Of a DNA stretch of 64,000 nucleotides, positions 46,067 to 58,500 are shown one piece after another. Made by a program: the position numbers and the translations under genes. Within the stretch, counting starts at the first letter, position 1; each line of letters opens with the position of its first letter. The notes below the pieces were generated by a model. That model was not told where the DNA came from, did no database searches, and was given only the letters and a program-made list of their open reading frames with translations. This stretch comes from Sophora flavescens (Eukaryota; Streptophyta; Magnoliopsida; Fabales; Fabaceae): positions 51,287,007 through 51,351,006 of the forward strand of contig CM061070.1 in the NCBI GenBank assembly GCA_030762895.1, read 5' to 3'.

Positions 46067-46429
46067 ATTTAGCGTCTGTCACGAGCCTACACTATTTTTG
46101 CGATCTAGCATCGGCTAATTGGACGCTAAACCATAACTAGATTTTAAATATTTGTTTCTCAAGTTTTTGATAATTTTACGTGGGCCAAGCAGCCTCTAAC
46201 TGTCTATGCTAATACTAATTTCCGTTTAGCATCAACAAAGCCGATGCTATGTTTAACAATCTTACCAATACACTCAGCACACACTCTCACTGCAGACACA
46301 CTCACGCGGGGCACTTAGGTCTTTTCCCCATTTTCATTCATGCTTTGACATCCTTTTCCCTCTTCCCTTTTATTTTTCCCACTCTTCTTCTCATGTTTGG
46401 TGACTCACTCTCTAATCTCCCAGTGACGC

Positions 46430-46503
46430 ACTGTCATCTCACGGAGGGAACTAACGACGAGAGTACCACAACGACGGCGATGTCTCCTTTCTCCGAATGG
46501 TAA
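46430..46503 (+). other. Possible captured 5' exon in the CACTA element
   Basis: A leader-like stretch with ACAACGACGGCG, then ATG (MSPFSE) and a good donor TG|GTAAATG followed by pyrimidine-rich DNA, resembles the first exon of a plant gene. CACTA elements often carry gene fragments. No source gene was recognised. Confidence 0.25.
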
Positions 46504-46626
46504 ATGCTTCTCCCTTTCTCCTTCCTTATTTCTGTTTCTTGTGGTTTCTCATTTGGTGATTTACTGGTGTGGGGATCGTTTTGGAGTTATTGTGGGGATT
46601 TTCTGGTAATTATTTAACGGTGATAG

Positions 46627-49183
46627 TGTGACACCCTCTTCCTCGCACGTAATTATAAAGCGATAACATATAAGGAAATAATTTAATTTTTCAAAATAAG
46701 ATAAGCACATGCATTTATTAGAAATGAAAACCAATGGGTAAAGAACAATGGGTAAAGAATACCACATTGTAATAAGGTATCAACACGGAAAATAAAACAT
46801 AGCAAAGGTTTTTTAAAAAGAAAGACATAACATAAGCATAACAAAAGATATAAACGAAACCCAACCTCGATGTCATATTAAAGAGCTGGTATAACCAATT
46901 CGATAAACAACTCGGATAACCAAACTGAAACTAAACATAACTAAACTACGAGTAGCGGCTCCTCATAGTCACCCTCCAAAGAAGCTGCTCATTGTCCTCT
47001 CGCATGACCAAAAAGATACATGCAAGGCAAACAACAAAAGACAGGGAGTAAGAACCATAAATATAAACATAACAGCAACAGGATAGTTAGCAAGATGAAC
47101 ATACAACAAAACAACCTCATACACTTCATATCAACAATAATAAGTATCCACATATCATATTCATCAATCATATAATGCAATGCAACTCACTACTCTGAAT
47201 GCATGTGGATCCATCTGCACCGGGCGTACGACTTCGAAGTTACATTTGCACATTGGCCAATAAGCACCAACATCGGGGCAGTTCACCTTATCATGGGTGA
47301 ACCCCTTGGAAAACCGACGCACCATACTCTAGGATGCGCCACCACGGGGGGCCACAATTCACCTAACTCTCGGATGAATCATCACGGACAGTCAGATCAC
47401 CTTACTCTCGGACGACCTCCCCCTAATAACTTCATGCATGATGCATGCACACAAACAACCAACCATTTATCCACCACCTCCATCAACACCATTTATTATG
47501 GCTTAACCTCTTTGGCCAACAAGCACCAAAGATAACATCATATTTAATCTTTTAACTTTAAACGTTAAACAACACTCTGACAAAAAAGTACTAGAGCTCA
47601 ACACCTTGACCATTAAGCATTAAGGTCCCCTTGGCCACTCGGCTACCAAGGTGCATTATCATCTTTAAGTTATTTGTCTTGTCTTCACCTTGTTTGGTGT
47701 CTTCTTTTATTATTATTAAGGACAACTGGGGTGAACCACCCCTTTCCAGTTTTCTGCGTTCTGGTCAGCACAACCGTGCTTCCCCCAGCACGGGCGACCA
47801 CGGGCGTGTTGACTGGTAAGTCAAGCACGATCGTGCTCAATGGAGTGTGGCCGTACTGTTTCTGGGCAGAAGGGTTGAAAAACCCTTTCTAAGTTTCCTG
47901 GGGCATTCAAGGATCAAACCTATTTGTTTAAGCTACACCATCAATCATCAGTTTCAACATCTTTACTTGTTTTCCATGTATTTCATTACTAACGTCCCTA
48001 AAACACTCACTAATCAATCCTAGGGTCTTTAACTAAACCCTATGAACATAACCTTGCCTCTCATACTACATTTCTGTCTTATGAACAACTGGGACAACAT
48101 CCCTTAAATCTCATTTATCATTGTTAACATATTTTAACGTCTTAAAATCATTAACAAGACCTATTAATTAATTAGATACTTATTAACATCATTGTTGGCA
48201 TTAACAACAATCAACACTCTTTAAGAGCACAACATCATCATCAATATCATGGCAGCATTCTCATCAAAACAACATCATCATCATAGCATTCATCATCATG
48301 AACATTCACTCATGGCATTCATCAAACATATCAACATCACCATCATAGTAACAAGTCTAAACACGCCAAACATAAACACTTAAACGTACAGATATCAAAT
48401 AGGCAAATATAAACATGTTATCATGCAAACATTCATATAGGCATTTAATCAAACACCAGGGTCATGGGTTAACCCTTCATCTTATGTTACCCCATAGCCT
48501 ACATGTTCATACTAGCCCTTCTCCCCATACCTGGTATGAAGATTCCCAAACAACACTGCGTGGGCAAACAAGACACGTTCCCTCAAGCGGCTTGGTATGT
48601 TTCCCAAGCCTTGGCCAAACAAGAAGAGAATAACCAATTAGTCCCTAGATCTAATAATGGAAAAGAGACTAAGAGAGAGGGAAGGCAATGTTACCTTAAA
48701 CGATACTAGCACGCGTAACATCTCTCCCAAACAGACTCACAAACTCTAAGAACTTCAAGGGGTTCAAGGGAAGGGAGAGGGAAGAGGTTTCTGCCACACT
48801 AGGACAGCCCAATGTGCCAAACTAGGGTTTACACTAGTAAACCCTCGCACACTGCTCTCTATTTATAAACTCTGACCTGAGCACGGTCATGCTCCCCACT
48901 AAGAACGGTTGTGCTTACAACAACGTCAACGAGACGCATTTTCCCCTTAAGCACGGTCGTGCTTCCTATTGAGCACGACCGAGCTTGTGGCTCAAGCAGC
49001 CACAAGACACGTGCCTCAAGCACGGGCGTGCTGATACATAAGCACGGCCGTGCTCATGCACAGAAAGGGATTTCTCACTTGAAAAGTCCCACTAGCCCTT
49101 GGCAACACTCCTAAGGCCAAACTTAACTTCTAAAGCACACACATAAGCACTAAAAGGTTTAACACTAAAAACGGGGTGTTACA
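46627..49183 (-). mobile_element. Solo LTR (element E family) inside the CACTA element
   Basis: A 2,557-bp LTR from TGTGACACCC to GGGTGTTACA, flanked by the 5-bp target duplication GATAG (46622-46626 and 49184-49188). No internal region is present, so it arose by LTR-LTR recombination. It has a - strand TATA box (about 48857-48869) and two clusters of CACGG(C/T)CGTG-type palindromes (47,765-47,860 and 48,885-49,065). The LTR orientation is - strand by comparison with element E. It gives the full-length reference for the broken LTRs elsewhere. Confidence 0.92.
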
Positions 49184-50700
49184 GATAGAATATTTGCAAT
49201 TCATTTCTACCAACATTCATTTCTCAAAGAATTTGGATATATGGATAGGGGAAGCCTCTGGTTTTTGTTTTGGTACACTCTATTTTAGGTTAATTCGCCT
49301 TTAATAATTTATTAGTCATTAGACAATCGACTATAACTTTGTTTTTGTAAGTTTCATCGCTTCAAGTTTGTTTCAATTTCTTCAGTCATATTTGAAGAGA
49401 TTATGGGACAAAAATGCTATGGTGTTCTTAATAGTTTACATGTGTTTCATATTTGCACACTAGGTGGTTGATAAAAAACCAGAATAACATTTTACCTTAC
49501 AGTACTAGCCTCTTCCCACAATAATTAGGAATTGATGTTAAACTTTGAGAATTAGTAATATGATATGGATTAAGATAATGAAGTCATTTACCTGAAGTTT
49601 TTGGCAGTTCAAGTCCAAATGAAGTTGAAGCTAAAAATAATGGAGGAAATGACAATGAATACGATAGTTATTCTGACTAAGATGGGTGATACTTAGAAGA
49701 TATTTATATTCTTATTTCAAGCTTTATTAATTCTTAAATTGGTTGAATATTATTTAACTGGTAGTTTTCTTATTCTTTTGAATGGTTCTAACTTAAATTA
49801 TTGTTCTTTTGGTTTCAGGGTGCTTGGACCAGCAATCAACTGGTGATATACACTTCTTTACTAGCACTTCTTTGTTTTCTTTTTGTTGAAAACGTTTTTA
49901 AGATTAAAATCTCTTTTATCGACCTTTAATGATTGCTCATCGTACGATCTTTTCTATTTCTTGTTGCATTACATAGATTGGAAGTAGGTTGAGTTAGAGT
50001 CGGAACTATGCGGCCAAAGATATTAAATTTGGGGTGGAGGCTCGGTCTCTGATGTTGAAGGTTAGCAATGTCATTAATTTGCTTCATTTTTCATTTACTT
50101 TTAGAATATTGATATTGGCCGGCTATTCCATATGAGTTGCATTAATTACAATATCTAAGCTGAATTTGAGAATAGTGGTTGATGAGTTGTATATAGTTAG
50201 TTATGATGTTTAACAATCTTAAAGCTTCTAAATATTGAACTTTCGATTCTGGAACACGCATATATGGTAGAGAAATCATGGTCTTTCTGGAAGTTGAGCC
50301 AGGCACTAGAACCTCAAGTCACGGGTTTCCGGGTCACACACTAAGATTTTCAAAAATGTGGTGTTGCAGATGATTTCATTATGATCAAGAGTTGAAGAAA
50401 TGTTTGTGAATTGCCTATTGTTTTGTACCTTAGCTATAGGGTTATACTATTTATTAGACTTAAGATAACCTTAGTTATTAGGTTCAAATAATTTACTTTT
50501 TTATCTTCTGTTGATAGCACTTTTGAAGTTAATTAACACTTGATTTTGTGGTGTCTCAGAATATTTTCTGCTGTGCATGCTTAATTTGCATTATGTGATT
50601 GATTTTTTATTTTTACGCGTTCTATTTCATGCTAATGTTGGTTTTTTGAAGTAGTCATTACTCTGAAAGATTTACTGGCAGATTAGAGCAAAACAGCAAA
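49184..50700. other. CACTA internal sequence, no gene recognised
   Basis: AT-rich DNA with only short open frames. Nothing resembling a transposase or a known plant gene was seen. About 50290-50345 contains a tRNA-B-box-like word (AAGTCACGGGTTTCCGG), too weak to call a SINE. Confidence 0.5.
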
Positions 50701-51037
50701 AGATATTTTTTTTAAAGAAAAAAAAGTAGTTAGCGTAGGCCAGGCTGACGCTAACTCTAGTGTAGGCCGGACCGACGCTTGATAGCGTGGGCTTTGGCCA
50801 ACGCTAACTTTGCGTCGGCCATTTTACAACTGGTGTTAGCTTCCATGTAGCATCGGCCAAGCTGACGCTAAGCTAGTGTTGGCCCCATTAAAGCCGACGC
50901 TAAACTTTACGTCTAGCGTGTTAGCGTCGACCACGATGCCGACTCATGGACGACGCTAAAAGGGCTATTCGCGTCGGCTTTTTCCTTTTAGGATGGGCTT
51001 TTGGCCGATGCAAAAGGCTGAATTTCTTGTAGTGATA

Positions 51038-53500
51038 GACAAACACTGAATTGGATGTCACGTCTACTAGCAGTTTGATATAGTAAGGATCCAATCATAC
51101 CTCGGTAGACAGTTTAATCTAACTTTTTACCTTCGTCATCCTTGTTTAGAACAATTGATGGATGCATAGGAGTACTCATAGGCTTTGAATTTTCCATCTT
51201 ATATTTCTTTAAAAGTTCTTTGGTGTATTTTTGTTGATGGATGTAGATTCTATCACTCGTCTGTTTTATTTGCAGACAAATAAAGAACTTCAATTTTCCC
51301 ATAATGCTCATCTCAAACTCATTATGCATCAACTCAGAGAACTCTTTACCCGGAGCTTTTCATTAGTAGCACCAAAAATGATATCATCCACATATATTTG
51401 TACTACAATGAAATCTTTCTTTGAGCATTTCTTGAAAAGTGTAGTGTCTACTTTTCCTCTAATGAAATTGTTTTCCATTAGAAAAGTGCTTAACCTATCA
51501 TACCAAGCTCTAGGAGCTTGTTTAAGTCCATATAAAGCTTTCTTAAGCTTATAGACATGGTGAGGGTTTTCTGAATCCTCAAACCCAGGAGGTTTCTTAA
51601 CATAAACTTCCTCTATTATCCCATTTAGAAATGTACTTTTAACATCCCTTTGATAAAGAGTTATATCATGTTGTGCAGCATAAGACATGAGTATTCCAAT
51701 TGCTTCTAATCTAGCTACAGGTGCAAAGATTTCAGTGAAATCAATACCTTCCTGTTGATTATATCCTTGAGCAACTAGTCTTGCTTTATTCCTTACCACT
51801 TTCCCATCTTCATCCAGCTTTTTTCTAAATACCCATCTGGTTCCAATAATGGGTTTTTCCTTGGGTTTAGAAACTAATGTCCACACATCATTCTCTTGAA
51901 CTGATTTAGTTCCTCTTGCATAGCTAGAATCCATCTTTCATCTTTTAGAGCTTCTTCAATTCGTTTGGGCTCGATATTTGTAATGAAGGCCATGTTATTG
52001 TTTTCTTTGAAAGCAGATCAGGTTCTAACACCTTGAGATGGACTACCAATGATAAGATTCTCTGAATAATAGGCCTTGAATTTCCAATCTCTTTTCTCAC
52101 TCTGTTCTTCAGACGTTTGAGTACTCGTCTGATTTTCTGGAATTTCAGACATGTCTACTTTTGACTTGTCTGATGAATTTTCTTCAGAAGGATTTAGATC
52201 AATACCTGTAATGTCATCCTCTAGATATAATAGTTCTTTATCAGTCCTTAAACCATCATTAAATTTCACACGTATTGATTCTTCTACTACAGATGTTCTA
52301 GAATTAAAAATTCTAATAGCTTTAGACATTTCAGAATATCCAATGAATATGCCCTTATCTACTTTAGAACCAAAATTTACCAAATTATCCTTTGTATTCA
52401 GAATATAACATTCACATCCAAATGCATGAAAATATGATATGTTGGGTTTTCTACCTTTCCACAATTCATAAGGAGTCTTATTTAGGATAGGTCTAATCAG
52501 TATTCTGTTTTGCACAAAACAAGCAGTGTTAATGGCTTCTGCTCGGAAGTACTTAGGGAGATTGTTTTCATTGAGCATTGTTCTACCCGTCTCTCGAAGA
52601 GATCAAGTCTTTCTCTCTACCACTCCATTCTAATGGGGAGATCTAGGTGCAGAGAAATTGTGAGAAATACCATTTTCCTCGCATAACAGCTTGAATTGCT
52701 CATTTTCAAATTCACCCCATGGTCACTTCTAATAGCAAAAATACAGAAACCTTGCTCATTCTGTACTCTCTTATTGAATATTGCAAAAACCTTATAGGAC
52801 TCATCCTTATGGGTTAAGAAGAGTACCCATGTTAATCCAGAATAGTCATCAACTATGACAAAGCCATATTTCTTTCCACCTAGGCTAGCTACACTGACTG
52901 GTCCAAAAAGATTCATATGTAACAGTTGTAAAGGTCCAAAAAGATTCCTTTTTAGATTTGAAACTTGATTATACTTGTTTACCTCTCTGACATGCATCAC
53001 ACAAAATATCTTTCTTAAAAGAAATATCATGCAATCTCATCACAAGGTTTTACTTTTTCAATTTAGAAATTTGTTTCATACTGACATGTCCTAGTTTCTT
53101 ATGCCACAACCAATTTTCATCCTCATTAGAATAAAACATGTTACATGTTGATCTCAGAGTTCAGACATGTCAATCTTATACAGATTGTGGTGCATTTTGG
53201 CAGAAAAGAAGGTCTTTCCATTTTGTCATTGACTATGCATGCATCCTTAGAAAAGGATACTGAGAATGTGGTATCACATAATTGACTGACTAAGTAGATT
53301 ATGTTTTAGTCCTTTAACTATTAAAACTTCACAGATGATAGGTAAGGGAGGTTTACCACCAATTTTACCGACACCAACAACCTTTCCTTTCTGGTTGCCA
53401 CCAAAGGTTACATGTGCACCTTTAATGGAGGTCTGGACATTAAGGATCCTTCTCCTGCATGATTTTTACTTGAGCTGGCTTCTCCTGCCATTTTCAAGAT
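51038..53500 (-). pseudogene. Sirevirus-type pol: integrase and RT part
   Basis: On the - strand: a gag start (MAGEASSSKNHAGEG, about 53,492) is fused by deletion to the end of the protease region (NQKGKVVGVGKIGG, near 53,380). Integrase (52018-53030) has LLHMNLFGPVSVASLGGK and VIVDDYSGLTWVLFL; the PQQNGVVERK region is frame-broken near 52600, then YELWKGRKPNISYFHAFGC. RT (51329-51934) has WVFRKKLDEDGKVVRNKARL, VKSTFLNGIIEEVYVKKPPG and YVDDIIFGATNE; the connection domain (51114-51332) follows. Gag and the protease core are deleted. Confidence 0.87.
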
Positions 53501-53541
53501 CTTTTCCTCTACACTGTTAAGTGCTCAACCCAGAGGTTGAA

Positions 53542-53552
53542 CTCTGATACCA
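53542..53552 (-). other. Primer binding site of the Sirevirus-type element
   Basis: On the - strand TGGTATCAGAG, a perfect initiator-Met primer match, a few bases inside the 5' LTR. Confidence 0.9.
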
Positions 53553-53555
53553 ACT

Positions 53556-55000
53556 AAAATAACCAAAGTTAACACAAGAAGGGGATTGAATTGTGTTTAC
53601 CAAATTTTTGGAAAACTTTGAAAATATTTTCGCAGGCAAGGGAATTAAAGAGATTTGATATCCACAAACTTAACTCCCCAAGTTAAAAGTTATAACAAAT
53701 AAACTCTTAAATAAATTAAAGAGATTAGGGAAGAGGAATATCACTCAAGAGATTTATACTGGTTCACCCCAAAAATAATAGGGCTACGTCCAGTTTTTGG
53801 CAGCACCAAGTTTCTTCACTATAACTGATCAGATTACAGTACAAGTATTCTTTTCGAACCTAGCCTCTCCAGGCTCATAATCAAACAAGTATTCTTTTCT
53901 CGCCTAGCCTCTCCAGGCTCAACAACAAAGGGTTAAAAAGGTTTTGAGTATTTAATACAACCTTGCAAGTCTTTCTGGTAGCACTCGGGGAGTGAAGTTA
54001 ATGTAAGAATGAAAGATTGCGAATTAATATCAAATGATTGAAGAGCTATTCAATGAAGGAATGAAGAAAAAAATGAGCAGAGTAAATGCTTCTTGAATAT
54101 GCGCAGAGTCTCTCATCTTCATCTTCATGGTTTTCACTATTTAAAGGCTTCAATCAATTCTATCCGTTAGACATAGCTTCAGAAAGTGAGTTCCTTTAAT
54201 CTTAAACTTCTGGGACATCATTAATGCCAAAGAGTCATTCTGAGTAGGCATTAAATGTTTAGGGACGTTGAGCTTTGATATATGCGACCAAGAGTACACT
54301 TTGTTCTGAGCAGTTGTTGTTTCAGAGTTGCAGCTGTAGAGCTTTTGTACTTGCAGCAGAGGACTTTCCCATTTCTGTGCAACACTCAATTCACCTTTTG
54401 GAAAGTATTTTTCTTTGTACTTGAAATAGCTAAAAGCTACTGACTTGGTGCAGAGGTTGCGTTCTTATTCCTTAAAAACTTGAAAGAACGATTTCTTTAT
54501 TCTTTGAGCTTGGTGCTTTTGTCCAGAGGTCTTCGAGATCCTTAAGGAAGACATATTTTCAAATAAGGTTGACTTGGACTTTCTTCTGACAATTAGATGG
54601 GTACAGTAGAGTCCAAAAACAGACGGGTGCATTTATCCAAAATTAGATGGGTGAGCAAGTATTTTTCATATGAGTGATCTATTGAAGGTTCTTCACAACT
54701 TGTTTTTTGCCACATCATCTTCTTGAGTTGAAATTTGATTAGGAGTTGACTTGGTCTCTGTCTGAGTTGTCTAATTTTCAGACGAGTGGTTTTTCAGACA
54801 AGTCAGAAAAATAGTTTCTTAGGAAAACTTTAGAGGGGTCAGATTTAGACGAGTGACCTTAAGTCCATTTTTCTGCACACTTAAATAGACTTTTTAGTAA
54901 TATCACATTGTTCAATATAACCATAGTTAATATATTTTGAATCATCAAAACTTAGAGAATTTACACATCGAATGTGTTTCAAACTTATGAGGTCTCAACA
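53556..55000 (-). repeat. 5' LTR of the Sirevirus-type element
   Basis: On the - strand it starts TGTTGAGACCTCATAAG at 55000. It is about 1.45 kb, with a TATA-like TTTAAATAG near 54138-54146, paired CCTAGCCTCTCCAGGCTC blocks at 53,860-53,920, and several GACGRGTG / CACYCGTC words (54590-54860). It matches the + strand LTR at 39114. Confidence 0.8.
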
Positions 55001-55505
55001 TAAAGGTTTAGTTGTTTATCAATCTTCAAATATTATTGTAGTGGTCGAGAATTGTAAGTCTAACACCGAGTATAATTGGTGTCAATTTAGTACTATTACC
55101 GAGGATATCAACAAAAGGGCTAGGAAGCCTTGAGTACATATAACTGAAGTAAAGACCGCTATAGGTCTTTAAGCCGACTATATCATCGGGTAAGTGAGAT
55201 CTCGAGCATAATATTGTGGATAGGGAGATGTCACCTTGGGACCGAGGTATACATGCACCTCGGTATTTTCCCACGTCCCCATGAATGCAGGATACCATGT
55301 ACCAGTAACTGTTGCATGAGAGCACGAAGCTCGATGGTGGGAACAACTACACAGGTCCAGCAAGGAGTCCCCCATGACCAGGTGATGTCATGGCGGGCAT
55401 TATATATAGAGGGAAGTTACCAGAACTACGTCAGGCTTTGATTCCCCGGAGGGAAACGTAGGAGCATAGTAAATCTGTGAAGCCATATTCGATCTTTACC
55501 TAGAT
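55001..55505. repeat. Remnant of another gypsy-type LTR
   Basis: Moderately GC-rich sequence with GGTATACATGCACCTCGG, GGATACCATGTACCAGTAAC and a TATATATAGAGGG box near 55400 looks like the 5' part of a plant chromovirus LTR, but no partner copy is in the window. It continues on the other side of the solo LTR (59941-60159). Confidence 0.45.
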
Positions 55506-58500
55506 TGTAACACCCTTCTCAAACGCTATATTGCCTATGACATTGTCGCAAAATCGTTTAATGCGAAAAATAAATTTTCTTAAGATACGGGTTTATTTTT
55601 TGCTATTCTTTTTTGCAAATAAGAAATGAGATAATAATTAATACTTATTAACATTTTTCCTAACTACTAACAGACCTAAAACATATACATCCAAAAAAAT
55701 GAGAAAATAAGTAGTAAATAATCATGCATTCTCCGTGTCTACATAATACCTTCGTAAATTCTTTCAAAAGATAAAAGTCATTTAAACACAAACAACTACA
55801 GGCGGAAATAACAACGCCATTAAAGTAACATGACTAAGAAAAACATAAATAACCTTGGAGACGTAGCTCCATAAAAATAATTCTAAACAGAAGGACTCAT
55901 CATGTTGGCCTGTACAAAACGATGATGAGGTGTCATCATTGTACAACAATAACAATTGAAAACGATACATCATCACACTGGGTTGAGCTCTCACATCTTC
56001 CATATGCTAATCTCTGAAGGAGCGTCCTGATAATCGGTCTGTCTCATATCCAAAGCTGGTTATGACAGTACTACCGTCTTTGTTGCATAACATAAAATAA
56101 ATAGGAGACTAGAAAACACAAAAAATGAGGTGAGATCCCCATTCATCATACACATAAAGCAGGCATGCAATGGTACGACCCACATACATGTTATAACATA
56201 CATATATCCATATTATCTTCCATTCACATTCCGCGGCTCAAAACTCCAAGAATATATAATACCAAACTAAACGGTAAGCTTATCAAGCATACCGGACACG
56301 GTTTGTCCATCAAGGTACGAGAATAGAGAGAAACTAATTGAAACTGCATAGTCACATGCCTACATAGCTTCGAAGAATATTTGATCCTAACTCCCGAGCT
56401 AATTGACATTTTGGAAAGGAAATTGTCAGTATAGCTTTCACATCCGCCCACCACAGGCACCATGTGTGGCTAGTTGACTAGGCACACAAGGCTTAAATCA
56501 TAACGTACGTACAATCATAATCACATGTGATCTCAAACTCTCTGTAAAACATCGGGCTCTTTATGAAACCTCTACAACCGGGAAGCTCGGCTTCCTAGGC
56601 ACAACGGCCTCAATGAACATAGTATCAACTATGTGTTTGGAAAAATTACCGGAATACATCCAATTTGTCTATCCACCGGATAATCTCTTGATTCCACAGA
56701 ATCCATTTGATGTCAATCTCAAATGGACGATATCCTCGGGTCCGAATCATTGGCCCTTAACTGAACTATAGTTCTCAAATGGACTTTACATGTTTGTGTA
56801 AATATGTTTTAAGGAACTTGCTTACAAGTCCTAACACATTATGAAATTGGATCGATAATTCAATAATTTATTTCTTTACACTTTACTAATGGAGCCTTTT
56901 GCTTGGCTTCCAAGAAATCAAATTATTCTGAGTCCATTAAGTCTTATGGATGTATGTATATTGAATTATTCAAACTTTATGACAAATGGTCTTGCTTCAC
57001 CATAAGGCATAAATTATTAAGTTCATATTTTCACTAAATCATCCATGACTTAGGTTTTTTTTCACTTTACTGTAAATACTAGTCGTGGAAGACTAAAATT
57101 CTTGTTGGTTCAAAACCAAAACCTTTAGATAAAAACAAATCATTTTGAATTAAAATTTAACCAGAAGTACATAAGTACCAATTTTCTCAAAAATTGTTTC
57201 TCAAAAATAGCGAATACTTAAAACACAGTTTTGCCGCTTTTTACCGTTTTTCAACTGAAATTTCGTATTTTCGAAAATATGATCATTTTTCTCAAATACT
57301 TCACTTTCTTAGATTCAAATACTTATGTTAAAGTATTTAAAATGCTAATTTCGAACTTCACTCCATGGTTTGTACAAAAATCCTAAAACTTGACCGAACG
57401 TCGCTAAATTCAAAAATCGCGTAAGTCCTTTTTCAAAGATTTTTAAACCTAATGATCCAAAATTCATTTTGGAGTCTTAGGACACTTAAATAAACTTCAA
57501 TAACAGTTTCAGACTGCCTAAAATAGTTTGGGGTGAAATTGGAATCTGGGTCTATTTCGCGTGTCCGATTTCATGACAGATTTCGTTTTAAAGTCTGCTA
57601 AAACATAATTTTTGTTCTCTTAAAACCTAGAGTTAGATTAAAATAATTTTTGGTCATTGGAACCACAAAAGTAATATTTCAAACACAAAACAGTTTTGTA
57701 AACTTTCCTTTTCTTCATGGTTTTATTACTTTTTAAACCTTTAAACAAATTTAGAATTTCATAGTTTGTCAAGATCAAGTTGTTCAACACATTTTTCTCA
57801 TTCTTGGCTGAAACCAAGACATAACCAAGTGAATATTTTCACTTCACTAATCAACTCACAATCACATATACATATTCATTTATCAATACAATAAATCATG
57901 GCATGAAATTTTAGCATATTAATCATGCTTTTCTACCAAAGTTCAAGTAATTCAAATTTTGTATTTCCTTCAAACAAACATACATCATTCAAGCATATGA
58001 CCCACAAATCACAAGCACATCACATGCACACCACAATAATCACACAAAATCCTCTTAGAGGATTATATGGACTTACACACATAACCCCGAATCTAGGGTT
58101 TCAAGACAATACAAAGACAATATAAACCACACACACACTCACAATATGGTAGATGAAGGTTATTCTCCCCCATACCTTTGAAGATCACACCAAGCAAGTA
58201 AATCTAAGCTAGAACCCACCAAGAACCCTCAGGGGTTTTTGCTCACAAAAACCTAGAAAGGAACATCAACAAAACAAAAGATTACACACATGGACTAAGA
58301 CATAACCAATGGAGTAAAACTTGAATCACTTAACTCAAGTCAAATGGTTTATGATCAAATGATTGGTGTTCTTGACCAAGAAATACCCATTTTTGTAGAA
58401 GGCTCTAAAGGAATTGTTGTGTGGAATGGCTTATGTCTTTAATGATGGAAGGATACTAGATATTCTCTTAGTTTTATAATTAAGTGAATGATTGGTGGTT

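Larger units (their letters stand above)
46036..51034. mobile_element. CACTA (En/Spm-type) non-autonomous transposon
   Basis: The terminal inverted repeat CACTACAAGAAA is at 46036-46047, and its complement TTTCTTGTAGTG at 51023-51034. The 3-bp target duplication is ATA (46033-46035 and 51035-51037). Subterminal repeats of TTAGCGTCGGC / GCCGACGCTAA type are dense at 50730-51000 and sparser at 46070-46250, where transposase normally binds. No transposase was recognised. Without the nested solo LTR it is about 2.4 kb. It interrupts the Sirevirus RNase H gene. Confidence 0.92.
43464..55000 (-). mobile_element. Sirevirus-type copia element with envelope-like ORF; CACTA nested in RNase H
   Basis: On the - strand: 5' LTR (about 53556-55000), perfect initiator-Met primer site (53542-53552), a deleted gag/PR region, IN, RT, RNase H, then a separate downstream ORF (43464-45044) of the envelope-like type seen in SIRE-class elements. 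A CACTA transposon (46036-51034) splits the RNase H. The 3' end is cut at 43464 by the Tat-like LTR, so no 3' LTR is present here. Frame breaks and the gag deletion make it defective. Confidence 0.82.

Noticed and set aside
50290..50345. SINE-like word AAGTCACGGGTTTCCGG
   Set aside because: Isolated B-box similarity without other SINE features.
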